A DNA stretch of 64,000 bases. It comes from CADEDH01 sp047971245 (GTDB taxonomy: Bacteria; Actinomycetota; Acidimicrobiia; Acidimicrobiales; SZUA-35). Below are positions 41,229-49,182 of the stretch, piece by piece; position 1 is the first letter of the stretch; each line of letters starts with the position of its first letter. Under the pieces are notes generated by a model, which saw nothing but the letters and a program-made list of their open reading frames with translations, searched no databases and was not told the DNA's origin. Location: positions 1 through 64,000 of the forward strand of contig JBKDZN010000057.1 of assembly GCA_047971245.1 (NCBI GenBank). Direction: 5' to 3'. A program made the position numbers and the translations under genes.

Positions 41229-41615
41229 CTATCCCTGATCTGCCCTTGTCACGATGCCGTCGTCGTCAACGAGAATGACCAGGCGGGCAGGGTCCGACTT
41301 GCCGTCTACCCCATCATTGGGGCCAGCGACCGAGACGTCAGTGAACCCTTGGGCCTCAGCCCACGCGACAGCATCGGCCGCCGGCCTGCCTTCAAGTCCG
41401 CTGAGGTCCAGCGGAGGATCGTAGAAGGCAGTCGGGGGGGTTGGAACATCGTCAGGTAAGGGCCGGGTCACCTCGGTCGCGGTGTCTTCGGGGCCGGATT
41501 GTGCTGTATTGACTTCAGCTGACGAGTCGTTCTGATTATTGTCGCTCCCACATGCCCCAGCGGATAGCAGCGCCACGAGGGCTACAGAGCGGATCAGCAT
41601 CGCGCGGGTGATCAT
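41229..41615 (-). CDS. Lipoprotein resembling I78-family protease inhibitor
   Basis: A 128-residue lipoprotein. Start ATG 41615 was chosen because AGGGAG lies 8 nt upstream; another ATG at 41636 adds 7 residues. Lipobox SAGAC (Cys22), then a Ser/Thr/Glu-rich linker. The C-terminal 55 residues resemble peptidase inhibitor I78 in layout: a GLEGRPAADAVAWAEAQGF helix, then strands ending DPARLVILVDDDGIVTRADQG (expected DxRxxVxVDxxGxVxxxxxG). The usual TxD before the strand is altered. It lies immediately downstream of a serine protease gene, so it is probably that enzyme's immunity protein. Confidence 0.65.
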   Translation of the reverse strand: MITRAMLIRSVALVALLSAGACGSDNNQNDSSAEVNTAQSGPEDTATEVTRPLPDDVPTPPTAFYDPPLDLSGLEGRPAADAVAWAEAQGFTDVSVAGPNDGVDGKSDPARLVILVDDDGIVTRADQG

Positions 41616-41645
41616 CCCGAGTCGCTCCCTTGACATGGTCGGTCG

Positions 41646-42614
41646 TTAGCTGAACCCGACGGGGGCCGTCAGATTGAATGCGGCTGGCAGATACCCAACG
41701 TGGCTGTATTCGATGTTGGTCCGGCATGCCTGTCCGTTGACAGTGGGGAGCGTTCCGCCTCGCTGGCCCTTATACACGCCTGAGTACCAGCAGGCTCTCC
41801 AGATCGTGCCCCCACTGTCGCCAGGACATCCGTTGGCTGTCGCCTCACGAATCCCGTAGAACCAGCTTCCGGAGCGTGAGAATTGCAAGTCTCGATTGAT
41901 GAGAGTGCCGCACTCGATCACGTTCTGGTTCCATGCAGGATCGGGAGCCCGTTGAGACGTCGTGTACCCGGAATGGCAGACCCAGTCCCCTTCCATGTCT
42001 CCGCCACTCGTGTCTGTCGCCCATGTCGGTGTCCATTGCCACCAGCCGAGGTTGTGCCAGATGTAGTTGTGTGCATCTGAGTTGGTGGCGGACCGTGGGG
42101 AGTCAGATTGGTAGGTCGAGTCCAGCGGCCATACCGCTACATCAGTTTCGGCGCCGTACCGGATTCTCGCTTGGCCGCTAGCGATTGTCGTCCATGGCTG
42201 CCTGAGGTCATTGTCCGAGGTGACAACCGTCCACCAGATCCCACCCCAGGTGTTCGGCGTGGAACTCCAGTCGGCCTGCGGTACGCAGTGCCCAGCAGTG
42301 ACCGCATATCGGACCTGGACCGTCCCAAACGGCGTCCACACGTTCGCATACCAAGGAGCTGCGGACGTACAGTCGCCACCACCCGCTCGATATCTTAGCC
42401 CTCCTAACTGCACGGTCTGAAGGTCTTCTCGGCCGATTCCGTCCTCACCGTAGTCATCCTCGGTCGCTGATCTGATGACGACGTGCTGCAAGTTCGGAAC
42501 ATCGCTGAGCAGCTCTCGAACTTCGGGTCGGCCTCGTGGTCCGGTAGACAACAGTTCCGGCGAACCGATCCCATATCGTGCGCCTCGACCGATCCAGGGC
42601 GAGCAGGAGCGCAC
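41646..42614 (-). CDS. Trypsin-like serine protease (streptogrisin-like), start uncertain
   Basis: The open frame encodes 322 residues with the S1 catalytic triad: His109 in VTAGHC, Asp158 in ETDVAVW and Ser267 in CPGDSGGT. GGLRYRAGGGDCTS (about 71-84) resembles the N-terminus of mature streptogrisin/alpha-lytic-type enzymes, and seven Cys suggest disulfides. No signal peptide or full pro-domain is visible. The first about 54 codons overlap the pseudo-caspase gene in another frame and look non-coding. An ATG overlapping that gene's stop (ATGA) is out of frame and ends after 17 codons. So the true N-terminus may need a frameshift or the gene may be damaged. GC is clearly lower than the surroundings. 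Confidence 0.8.
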   Translation of the reverse strand: MRSCSPWIGRGARYGIGSPELLSTGPRGRPEVRELLSDVPNLQHVVIRSATEDDYGEDGIGREDLQTVQLGGLRYRAGGGDCTSAAPWYANVWTPFGTVQVRYAVTAGHCVPQADWSSTPNTWGGIWWTVVTSDNDLRQPWTTIASGQARIRYGAETDVAVWPLDSTYQSDSPRSATNSDAHNYIWHNLGWWQWTPTWATDTSGGDMEGDWVCHSGYTTSQRAPDPAWNQNVIECGTLINRDLQFSRSGSWFYGIREATANGCPGDSGGTIWRACWYSGVYKGQRGGTLPTVNGQACRTNIEYSHVGYLPAAFNLTAPVGFS

Positions 42615-43749
42615 TGAGACCGAGGATCAGGAGGATGCCGAACTGGGCCATGGATTCGACGAATACCGCCCGGTCCGAATCGTCGAACAGGCCGAGGGTG
42701 ATGCCGTCGTACGCGGCCATCATCAGGGCGATGAAACCGAGGCGGCGGGCGATCCTGGGCAGTCGTTCCAACCGGGCCGCCTCGAGCCCGACCTGCAAAC
42801 CCAGTAACCGCTTGCCGATCGTCGCCGACCAGCCCACGAGGCAGACCGCCTCGTACAACAGCCCCATGCCGTAGACGCTGTAGGTCCGGCCCAAGATCTG
42901 CGGTGCCTCGACCCCCGGGCCTGGCCCGATCGAGTGCGAGTCGTCGATCGGGCCCATGTCGCCGGTGGCGACCAAGCCCAAGGCGGCGAACGCGGCCACA
43001 CCGAGCAGCACGACCATGATGTCGATCACCGGTGGCGCGCCGGGCCTGCGAGCCAGGATGGTCCGCTCGGGTGCGGTGGCCGTCGCGTGCTCCGTGCGCG
43101 TTGGCCGGGCCCCCGGGCGATCGGACATGCCGGAGGCCACGAACCGGAAGAACTCCTCGACCGTGATCAGCAGGTCGCCGTCGTAGTCGGCGGCCGGTGA
43201 TCTGAGGGCGTCCGCGGCCAGGCTGATCAGGCCGACGTCGGCACCGGAGGGATTCCTTGTCGCGCTGATGACGGTGTGGCCGGCCATCGGGTCGGACACG
43301 ACCGGAAGGGTTGTGCGACCGACCTGCCCGGCGGCGGCCGGCTCCCGAATCTGGAGGGCGACGTCCAGCAGCAGGAGACAGTTGCTGCTGCGGCATTGCC
43401 GGAGGAGTTTGTCGACGGTACTCAGGTGGATCGCGGTGGACTCCAGCCGCGCCGGATCGGTCTGCGTCGTCTCCAGGTACGGCTCTCGGTGGCCGTCGAA
43501 GACCACGCCCCCGGCGATGACCAGGAGTAGGACGTCGCTCCGCTGCCGGTTCAGGAGCAGGTGACCCAGCTGGGCCGAGACGGCGCGGGCCTCGTCGAGC
43601 GGTTTCCACGCCACCTCGAAGCCCCCGATGTCATCCTCGCCGAGCAACCCAGCGAGCTGCTCCGGCGAGCCGTCCCGCTGGGCCCAGCCGCCGGTCAGGA
43701 GCAGGCAGTCACGGCTGCCCGGATGGGCCACCCGATTCGCTTGACCCAT
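42454..43749 (-). CDS. Pseudo-caspase fused to RDD membrane domain
   Basis: A 431-residue protein. Residues 1-210 follow the caspase-like fold of actinobacterial conflict-system proteins (EACC1-associated type): IGGFEV, a strand LLLVIAG, YLETTQTDP, LLLLDV, a late strand, and an EF-hand-like DYDGDLLITVEE (188-199). The catalytic His position (SGHG) is AGGV and the Cys position (DCC) is DVA, so both residues are lost. Residues 230-410 form an RDD domain (RRPGAPPVIDIMVV, four helices, TIWDRFAGTVVYR). Start ATG 43749 has GGAGGAG 5 nt upstream. It heads the operon that continues into the protease and inhibitor. Confidence 0.75.
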   Translation of the reverse strand: MGQANRVAHPGSRDCLLLTGGWAQRDGSPEQLAGLLGEDDIGGFEVAWKPLDEARAVSAQLGHLLLNRQRSDVLLLVIAGGVVFDGHREPYLETTQTDPARLESTAIHLSTVDKLLRQCRSSNCLLLLDVALQIREPAAAGQVGRTTLPVVSDPMAGHTVISATRNPSGADVGLISLAADALRSPAADYDGDLLITVEEFFRFVASGMSDRPGARPTRTEHATATAPERTILARRPGAPPVIDIMVVLLGVAAFAALGLVATGDMGPIDDSHSIGPGPGVEAPQILGRTYSVYGMGLLYEAVCLVGWSATIGKRLLGLQVGLEAARLERLPRIARRLGFIALMMAAYDGITLGLFDDSDRAVFVESMAQFGILLILGLSALLLALDRSRRTIWDRFAGTVVYRTTRPTRSSRAAQRCSELAARRHQISDRG

Positions 43750-44059
43750 CCCGACTCCTCCGCTCCACCCCGGTCGTTCGCCGGATGTCGACACCGTCGC
43801 GCCTGGCTCGCAACGAACCGGCAACATGAGCACCGGATGGGTTCCGTCGATGCCTGTCTGGTCGGACCGCGGGCGCCTGAGGCCCGGATGGGTGATCGAG
43901 CCCGCCCCACGACCACCCCGGACCTTGGGCCGGGTACGGCCGCTCCGGGGCGCCGACACCCCGGTACGCCGCGGTTCCGTGGGCGGTGGTCGTCATAGTA
44001 TGGTCGCGAGTCACCGCCGCGGGCCGCCTGCTCGCTCCCGGAAGGACACGGAGGAATGG
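43750..44059. other. Divergent intergenic region
   Basis: 310 bp between the pseudo-caspase gene and the GntR regulator. A TAGTAT box at 43996-44001 could be the regulator's -10. A plus-strand open frame starting at 43826 runs in from here but lacks a ribosome site until 44060. No other gene is seen. Confidence 0.45.
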
Positions 44060-44752
44060 GTGGCGGAGTATGAGCATCACGTCGACCCGATCGGGGCCAG
44101 ACCTCAGCTGAAGGATCTCGCGTTCGAACGGTTGCGGGAGTTCATCGTCACCGGCCGGCTCGCCCCGGGCGAGACCATCCGCGAAGCGGCCTGGTCGGCT
44201 CATTTGGGGGTGAGCAAGACACCCATCCGGGAGGCGTTCGTCCGCTTGGAGCAGGAGGGCTTCGTACGGCTCGAGCCCTACCGCGGTGCCATCGTGAGCG
44301 GGTATGACGCCAACGACATCGATGAGATCTTCGAGGTCCGCGAGATCCTTGAGGGAGCCATGGCCCGCCGGGTGGCCCAGACCAAACCCGCTGGGATCAT
44401 CGACCGGCTCCAAGCCAATCTGAGCTGTGGCGAGGCCGCGTTGTCCGCCGGCGACCATGAGGAGGCCGGCGTGGCCATGCACCGCTTCGACACCATCCTT
44501 TTCAGTGATATCGGCAACGCCCGCCTCGAAGCCGTGATCGACCAGATCCGCAGCCATGTCCAACGCATCGGGTGTCTTGCCGCGCCCGAGAAGATCGATC
44601 GGATCGAAGACGCTCTGCTTCACCAGCGGGGAATCATCGAGGCCATCGCCAACGGTCGGCCGGCCGCGGCGGAACGGTTGATGCGGCAACACGTTCGCGC
44701 CGTGAAGTCGAATGCCGTGACCGGTATGCGGGCCTCGGGAACCCTGGACTGA
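44060..44752 (+). CDS. GntR-family transcriptional regulator (FCD type)
   Basis: A 230-residue regulator. The winged HTH (about 10-80) contains FERLREFIVTGRLAPGETI and LGVSKTPIREAFVRLEQEG, classic GntR features. The C-terminal FCD helical domain has EIFEVREILEGAMAR, with Asp/His residues that could bind metal or ligand. GTG 44060 was chosen because GGAGG lies 5 nt upstream. It precedes the ABC transporter/catabolic operon and is its likely local repressor. Confidence 0.9.
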   Translation: MAEYEHHVDPIGARPQLKDLAFERLREFIVTGRLAPGETIREAAWSAHLGVSKTPIREAFVRLEQEGFVRLEPYRGAIVSGYDANDIDEIFEVREILEGAMARRVAQTKPAGIIDRLQANLSCGEAALSAGDHEEAGVAMHRFDTILFSDIGNARLEAVIDQIRSHVQRIGCLAAPEKIDRIEDALLHQRGIIEAIANGRPAAAERLMRQHVRAVKSNAVTGMRASGTLD

Positions 44753-44860
44753 GCCGCAGGCCGTCGTCCAGTCCTGTCCCCGGCTCCGGGCCCCGGTCGC
44801 GGTGAGCATCAGGAACTCCTGACCGGCTGCTAACGGCCGTGAAACCCGCCCGACATCTTC

Positions 44861-44880
44861 CCCGGCCATCCTCGGCCGGG
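44861..44880 (+). terminator. Short hairpin after gntR
   Basis: Perfect 7-bp stem CCCGGCC/GGCCGGG with a 6-nt loop, about 110 bp past the regulator and just before the operator. Weak candidate. Confidence 0.35.
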
Positions 44881-44889
44881 TGGTCATAC

Positions 44890-44900
44890 ATGAGATCTCA
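44890..44900. promoter_or_regulatory. Palindromic operator upstream of the permease gene
   Basis: ATGAGATCTCA, with the perfect core TGAGATCTCA at 44891-44900, 24 bp before the permease start. The same 11-mer recurs at 49050-49060 before the binding-protein gene. AT-rich palindromes are rare here, so it is the best candidate site for the adjacent GntR regulator. Confidence 0.6.
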
Positions 44901-44923
44901 GATTCGATCCTGGATGGGCGGCC

Positions 44924-45934
44924 ATGGATCTGATCCGCCTGGTCGGTGTGCGGGTGCTGCTGGTGGTGCCGATCATGGTCGGGGTCGCCACCCTCACCTT
45001 CTTCATCACCCGGGTGTTGGCCGGCGATCCGACTGGTCTGTACGTGCCGGTCAACGCCACCGACGAGTTCCGGGACCAGGTCCGGGCCGATCTCGGCCTG
45101 GACCAGCCTCTGGCGGTCCAGTACCGGGACTTCGTCTCGGGATTCACCCGGGGTGATCTGGGGACTTCCGCCACCACCCGTCGGCCGGTCCTCGACGACC
45201 TCCTCGACCGGTTACCGGCCACCGCCGAGCTCGCCCTCGCGTCCCTGGTCATCGCCGTGGTGATCGGGATCCCGGTCGGGGTGATCGCCGCGGTGAAGCA
45301 GGATTCGGCCGTCGACTTCGCCCTCCGGGGTGTGACGTTGGTCGGCATGGCCCTGCCATCGTTCTGGCTCGGCTTGGTCCTGCTGCTCGTCTTCTTCGTG
45401 AACCTCGGCTGGTTGCCCGGCCCGGTCGGCCGCCTCCCCATCGGCGCCGCCCCGCCTCCCCAGGTCACCGGGCTGTTCACCGTCGACGCCCTCCTGGCCG
45501 GGCAGTTCGGCACCTGGTGGCAGGCAACCCGCCATCTGATCCTGCCGGCGGTCACGCTCGGTCTCGTCGGTCTGGCTCCGATCGCCCGGGTGGCACGCAA
45601 CGAGATGGTCGATGCCCTGGCCTCGCCCTACATCCGCACCGCTCACGCCACCGGGATCCGTCCCTGGCGCATCTACCTGGTCTACGCCCTGCGGAACGCC
45701 CTGCTCCCGGTGGTCACCATGATCGGCGGCGTGGTCGGCTTCCTGTTCTCCGGCGCCATCCTGGTGGAGAGCATCTTCGGCTGGCCCGGTCTCGGCCAGT
45801 ACGCCCTGGCGGCGATCTCCCGTTCCGACTTCGACGCACTCCAGGGGTTCGTCCTGTGGAGCGCGGGCCTGTTCGTGCTCACCTACCTGGTCGTCGACGT
45901 CCTGTACCTCGTCATCGATCCCCGGACCCGGTGA
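44924..45934 (+). CDS. Peptide/nickel-type ABC transporter permease (DppB-like)
   Basis: A 336-residue permease with six helices. N-terminal signature RVLLVVPIMVGVATLTFFITRVLAGDP, then DLGLDQPLAVQY and the EAA-type loop ATGIRPWRIYLVYALRNALLP near residue 245. It forms a heterodimer with the DppC-like protein encoded next. The substrate is unlikely to be a simple peptide given the operon's amidohydrolase and oxygenase genes. Confidence 0.9.
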   Translation: MDLIRLVGVRVLLVVPIMVGVATLTFFITRVLAGDPTGLYVPVNATDEFRDQVRADLGLDQPLAVQYRDFVSGFTRGDLGTSATTRRPVLDDLLDRLPATAELALASLVIAVVIGIPVGVIAAVKQDSAVDFALRGVTLVGMALPSFWLGLVLLLVFFVNLGWLPGPVGRLPIGAAPPPQVTGLFTVDALLAGQFGTWWQATRHLILPAVTLGLVGLAPIARVARNEMVDALASPYIRTAHATGIRPWRIYLVYALRNALLPVVTMIGGVVGFLFSGAILVESIFGWPGLGQYALAAISRSDFDALQGFVLWSAGLFVLTYLVVDVLYLVIDPRTR

Positions 45935-45983
45935 CGGTCCACCTCCCGACGCGCGGTCGGGACCTTCCCGTGAAGGAGTCGTC

Positions 45984-46865
45984 ATGAGCGTCGCCGCCGA
46001 CGCCCCCACCCGACCCGCCGTCAACACCCCCGCCCGGTCGAGCCGGTCGGCGGCCTGGCGGTCGCCGAGCATGACCGTGGGCCTCGCCGTGGTCGCCGTC
46101 TACGTTCTCGTGGCCGTGGCCAGCCTGATCTGGACCCCGTTCGACCCCGATCGGCTGGGGGCGGGGACCCCGTTCTCCCCGCCGGACGGTACCCACTGGT
46201 TCGGTACCGACCGGTTGGGTTCCGACGTGTTCTCCCGGACCATGGTGGCCACCCGGATCGATCTCGTCATCACCCTTGCCTCAGTGGCGATCGCCCTGGT
46301 GGTCGGCACCGTGCTCGGTGTGGTTGCCGGTACCCGAGGGGGCTGGATCGACGGTGTCGTCATGCGGGCCACCGACGTTCTGCAGTCGTTCCCCACCCTG
46401 CTGCTGGCCATGTTGACCGTCGTGGCTCTCGGGGCCGGCGTCGCCAACGTGATCATCGTCCTGGCGTTCGTCGGCCTTCCCTACTACGTGCGCTTGGCCC
46501 GGGCCGAGATCCTGGCCAAGCGGTCCAGCCAGTTCGCCGACGCCGCCCGACTGGCCGGCAACTCCTCCTGGGCCGTGTCGTTCCGCCATTTGCTGCCCAA
46601 CTCGCTCGGCCCCCTGCTGGCGTACACGTCGGTCAACACCTCCTGGGTCGTGCTGGTGACCGCCAGTCTCGGGTACCTCGGGGTGGGCATCGAACCGGGC
46701 CGCTCGGAGTGGGGGGCCATGATCAGCCGGGGCCAGGGGCAGATCACCACCGGCGAATGGTGGATATCCCTCTTCCCGGGCCTGGCCGTACTGGGGCTCT
46801 CGGCCGCCTTCTATCTCCTCGGGGACGGCCTGCGGGACCTCAACGATCCGAGAGGACGTCGCTGA
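45984..46865 (+). CDS. Peptide/nickel-type ABC transporter permease (DppC-like)
   Basis: A 293-residue second permease. HWFGTDRLGSDVFSR at about residue 70 and LARAEILAKRSSQFADAARLAG (EAA loop) near 170 are DppC hallmarks. RHLLPNSLGPLL follows. AAGGAG precedes the ATG. Its stop overlaps the next gene's start by one base (TGATG). Confidence 0.9.
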   Translation: MSVAADAPTRPAVNTPARSSRSAAWRSPSMTVGLAVVAVYVLVAVASLIWTPFDPDRLGAGTPFSPPDGTHWFGTDRLGSDVFSRTMVATRIDLVITLASVAIALVVGTVLGVVAGTRGGWIDGVVMRATDVLQSFPTLLLAMLTVVALGAGVANVIIVLAFVGLPYYVRLARAEILAKRSSQFADAARLAGNSSWAVSFRHLLPNSLGPLLAYTSVNTSWVVLVTASLGYLGVGIEPGRSEWGAMISRGQGQITTGEWWISLFPGLAVLGLSAAFYLLGDGLRDLNDPRGRR

Positions 46866-47929
46866 TGTCGACCGGTCGTTCAACTGCGGTCCCGTCGGGT
46901 TCCGTCGGGCCGTCCACCGCCACCGATCCGGAGGCGCCTTCCACGGAGACCGACGACGTGATCGCTCGGTTCGACGACGTGCAGGGCCATTTCGCGACCC
47001 GCTCGGGTGATCTTCACGCCTTGCGGGGTGTGACCTTTCCCATCAGGAGAGGGGCGATCACCGGTCTGGTCGGTGAGACGGGCTCCGGGAAGTCGGTGGT
47101 CGCCCGACTGCTACTCGGCATGAGCGATGACAACTTCCAGCTCGATGGCGGACGGGTCCTGGTGGACGGGACCGACGTCTTGCAGCTGCCGAACCGGGAG
47201 CGGCGGGCCCTGCGGGGTCGGACGGTGTCGATGGTCTTCCAGGACGCGAAGTCGGCCCTCAACCCCGTCTTCTCGGTGGGGGAGCAGCTGTCCCGACCGC
47301 TGCGTGAGCGGAACCGGGCCGGCCGGCGTGACGCATGGGCGGCCGCGGTCGATCTCCTGGAACGGGTGCGGATACCCGAGCCGGAACGGCGGGCTCACCA
47401 GTACGCCCATCAGTTCTCGGGTGGCATGGCGCAGCGGGCCATGATCGCCCTGGGGCTGGTGCAGACGCCGGACCTGGTCGTGCTCGACGAGCCGACCACC
47501 GGGTTGGACGTCACGATCCAGGCCGAGGTGCTCGACCTGATCCGGGAGCTGGGGGCCACGAACCAGACCACGGCCCTGCTGATCACCCATGACCTCGGGG
47601 TGGTGGCCGAGACCTGTGACCATGTGGCGGTCATGTACGCCGGCCGGTGCGTCGAGTACGGATCGGTCCAGGAGATCTTCGACGATCCCGCCCACCCCTA
47701 CACCCGCGAGCTGCTGCGGGCGTGCCGGAGCGTCGAACTGGACGAGGGCGAGCTGATCAGCATCCCCGGGGTCGTTCCGGATCTTCGGCGACCGCCGGTC
47801 GGTTGCGCCTTCGCCGAGCGTTGCCCCGACCGGTTGGAGGTCTGCGACCGCGAACCGCCGACGATCGGGATCGGCGGGGACAGGACCGTCATCTGCCATC
47901 GTTCTGCCGACCGGGGAGGCCCGCGTTGA
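46865..47929 (+). CDS. Oligopeptide-type ABC transporter ATPase (DppD-like)
   Basis: A 354-residue ATPase. Walker A GETGSGKSVVA near residue 72, signature FSGGMAQRAMIALGLV, Walker B LVVLDEPTTGLDV, and the switch His in LLITHDLGVVAE. The C-terminal extension has HPYTRELL and CAFAERCPDRLEVC, a Cys motif typical of DppD/OppD that can hold an Fe-S cluster. The N-terminal 35 residues are Ser/Thr-rich. Confidence 0.92.
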   Translation: MSTGRSTAVPSGSVGPSTATDPEAPSTETDDVIARFDDVQGHFATRSGDLHALRGVTFPIRRGAITGLVGETGSGKSVVARLLLGMSDDNFQLDGGRVLVDGTDVLQLPNRERRALRGRTVSMVFQDAKSALNPVFSVGEQLSRPLRERNRAGRRDAWAAAVDLLERVRIPEPERRAHQYAHQFSGGMAQRAMIALGLVQTPDLVVLDEPTTGLDVTIQAEVLDLIRELGATNQTTALLITHDLGVVAETCDHVAVMYAGRCVEYGSVQEIFDDPAHPYTRELLRACRSVELDEGELISIPGVVPDLRRPPVGCAFAERCPDRLEVCDREPPTIGIGGDRTVICHRSADRGGPR

Positions 47930-49053
47930 CCGAGGCCACCGCCATGGATGACCGGACCGCCCCGGATTCCGAGACCGAGACCGGACCATTGCTGTCGGTA
48001 CGGGGGCTCCGCAAGGTGTTCGACGTCGGGTCCCTGTTCCGGAGGCGGTCGTTGGTGGCTGTCGACGGGGTCGATCTCGACATCGAGCCGGGGGCCTCGC
48101 TCGGCCTGGTCGGTGAGTCCGGTTCGGGTAAGTCGACGCTGGTTCGCTGTGTCATGAACCTGGAGGGGCCGACGGAGGGGACGATCCGGTTCGACGGTCG
48201 TGACGTGGGCCGCCTCAGCGAGCGTGAACGGCTGGAGCTCTACCGCGATATCCAGATGGTGTTCCAGGATCCCCTGGAGTCGTTGAACCCCCGCCGTACG
48301 GTCGAGCAGACCATCGCCGAACCGTTGCGCCGCCACTCCGGGGTCGACCATCGTGCCGCCCGCGACCGGGTGCGGGAGCTTCTCGACCTCGTCGGTCTGG
48401 CCGACGCCCACCTCGATCGGTACCCCCACGAACTGTCGGGCGGCCAGCGGCAGCGGGTCGGTATCGCCCGGGCGCTGGCCCCCGAACCCCGGTTGCTCGT
48501 GCTCGACGAACCGACGGCATCGCTCGACGTGTCGGTCCGGGGTCAGATCCTCAATCTGCTGCTCGACCTGCAGCAGCGACTGGGTCTCGCCTATCTCTTC
48601 GTCAGCCACGATCTGGCCACGGTCCGTCGGGTCACCGACCGGGTCCTGGTCCTCTACCTCGGCCGGGTGCTGGAGTCCGGGCCGTCTCCCGCCGTGTTAC
48701 GCGAACCGCTCCACCCCTATACCCAGGCCTTGCTCTCGGCGGCTCCGGTGCCCGAGTACGGACCTCGGCGTGAGCGGGTCCGGCTGGAGGGGGAGATCCC
48801 GTCGCCGCTGTCCCTCCCACCCGGCTGCCGCCTCGTGGGTCGTTGCCCGCTCGAGGTGCCGGAATGCGCCACCTCGCATCCCGACCTCGGCGGCGCCGAC
48901 GGCGCTGGTGCGGTCGATGGCGGTCATCAGGTGGCCTGCCATGTGATCCGGCGACCGTCGTTGGCCCAGCTCCAATCGCCGGTGCGCCCGGTCCCGGTGG
49001 ACTCCGAGCCCGATCCCGACGAGGCGTCGAGCGGACCAGGTTCGACTAAATGA
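47926..49053 (+). CDS. Oligopeptide-type ABC transporter ATPase (DppF-like)
   Basis: A second ATPase of about 375 residues. Walker A GESGSGKSTLVR, signature ELSGGQRQRVGIARAL, Walker B LLVLDEPTASLDVS, switch FVSHDLATVR, and C-terminal CRLVGRCPLEVPEC. TTG 47926 was chosen because GGGGAGG lies 6 nt upstream and the TTGA overlap with the previous stop suggests coupling; ATG 47944 is the alternative. Confidence 0.9.
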   Translation: MTEATAMDDRTAPDSETETGPLLSVRGLRKVFDVGSLFRRRSLVAVDGVDLDIEPGASLGLVGESGSGKSTLVRCVMNLEGPTEGTIRFDGRDVGRLSERERLELYRDIQMVFQDPLESLNPRRTVEQTIAEPLRRHSGVDHRAARDRVRELLDLVGLADAHLDRYPHELSGGQRQRVGIARALAPEPRLLVLDEPTASLDVSVRGQILNLLLDLQQRLGLAYLFVSHDLATVRRVTDRVLVLYLGRVLESGPSPAVLREPLHPYTQALLSAAPVPEYGPRRERVRLEGEIPSPLSLPPGCRLVGRCPLEVPECATSHPDLGGADGAGAVDGGHQVACHVIRRPSLAQLQSPVRPVPVDSEPDPDEASSGPGSTK

Positions 49054-49077
49054 GATCTCATATCTGATATGTCAGAT
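49050..49077. promoter_or_regulatory. Operator cluster upstream of the binding-protein gene
   Basis: A 12-bp perfect palindrome ATGAGATCTCAT (49050-49061) identical in core to the site at 44891, directly followed by a second inverted repeat ATCTGA-TATG-TCAGAT (49062-49077). This gives the second half of the locus its own regulated promoter. Confidence 0.6.
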
Positions 49078-49182
49078 TTGGACCAGAAGGTGGCAACCGG
49101 ATCCCCACGGAGCGGAAACCGGGACGACACCGGCACCGCCGACACTCAGGGACGACGAGCACACCCACGCGAAGGAGACCTT

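Noticed and set aside
41127..41459. 110-codon plus-strand frame
   Set aside because: Antisense to the inhibitor-like lipoprotein; no ribosome site and no homology recognised.
41020..43998. Prophage or insertion sequence
   Set aside because: GC drops and gene content is accessory, but no integrase, transposase, terminal repeats or tRNA-end duplication could be found.
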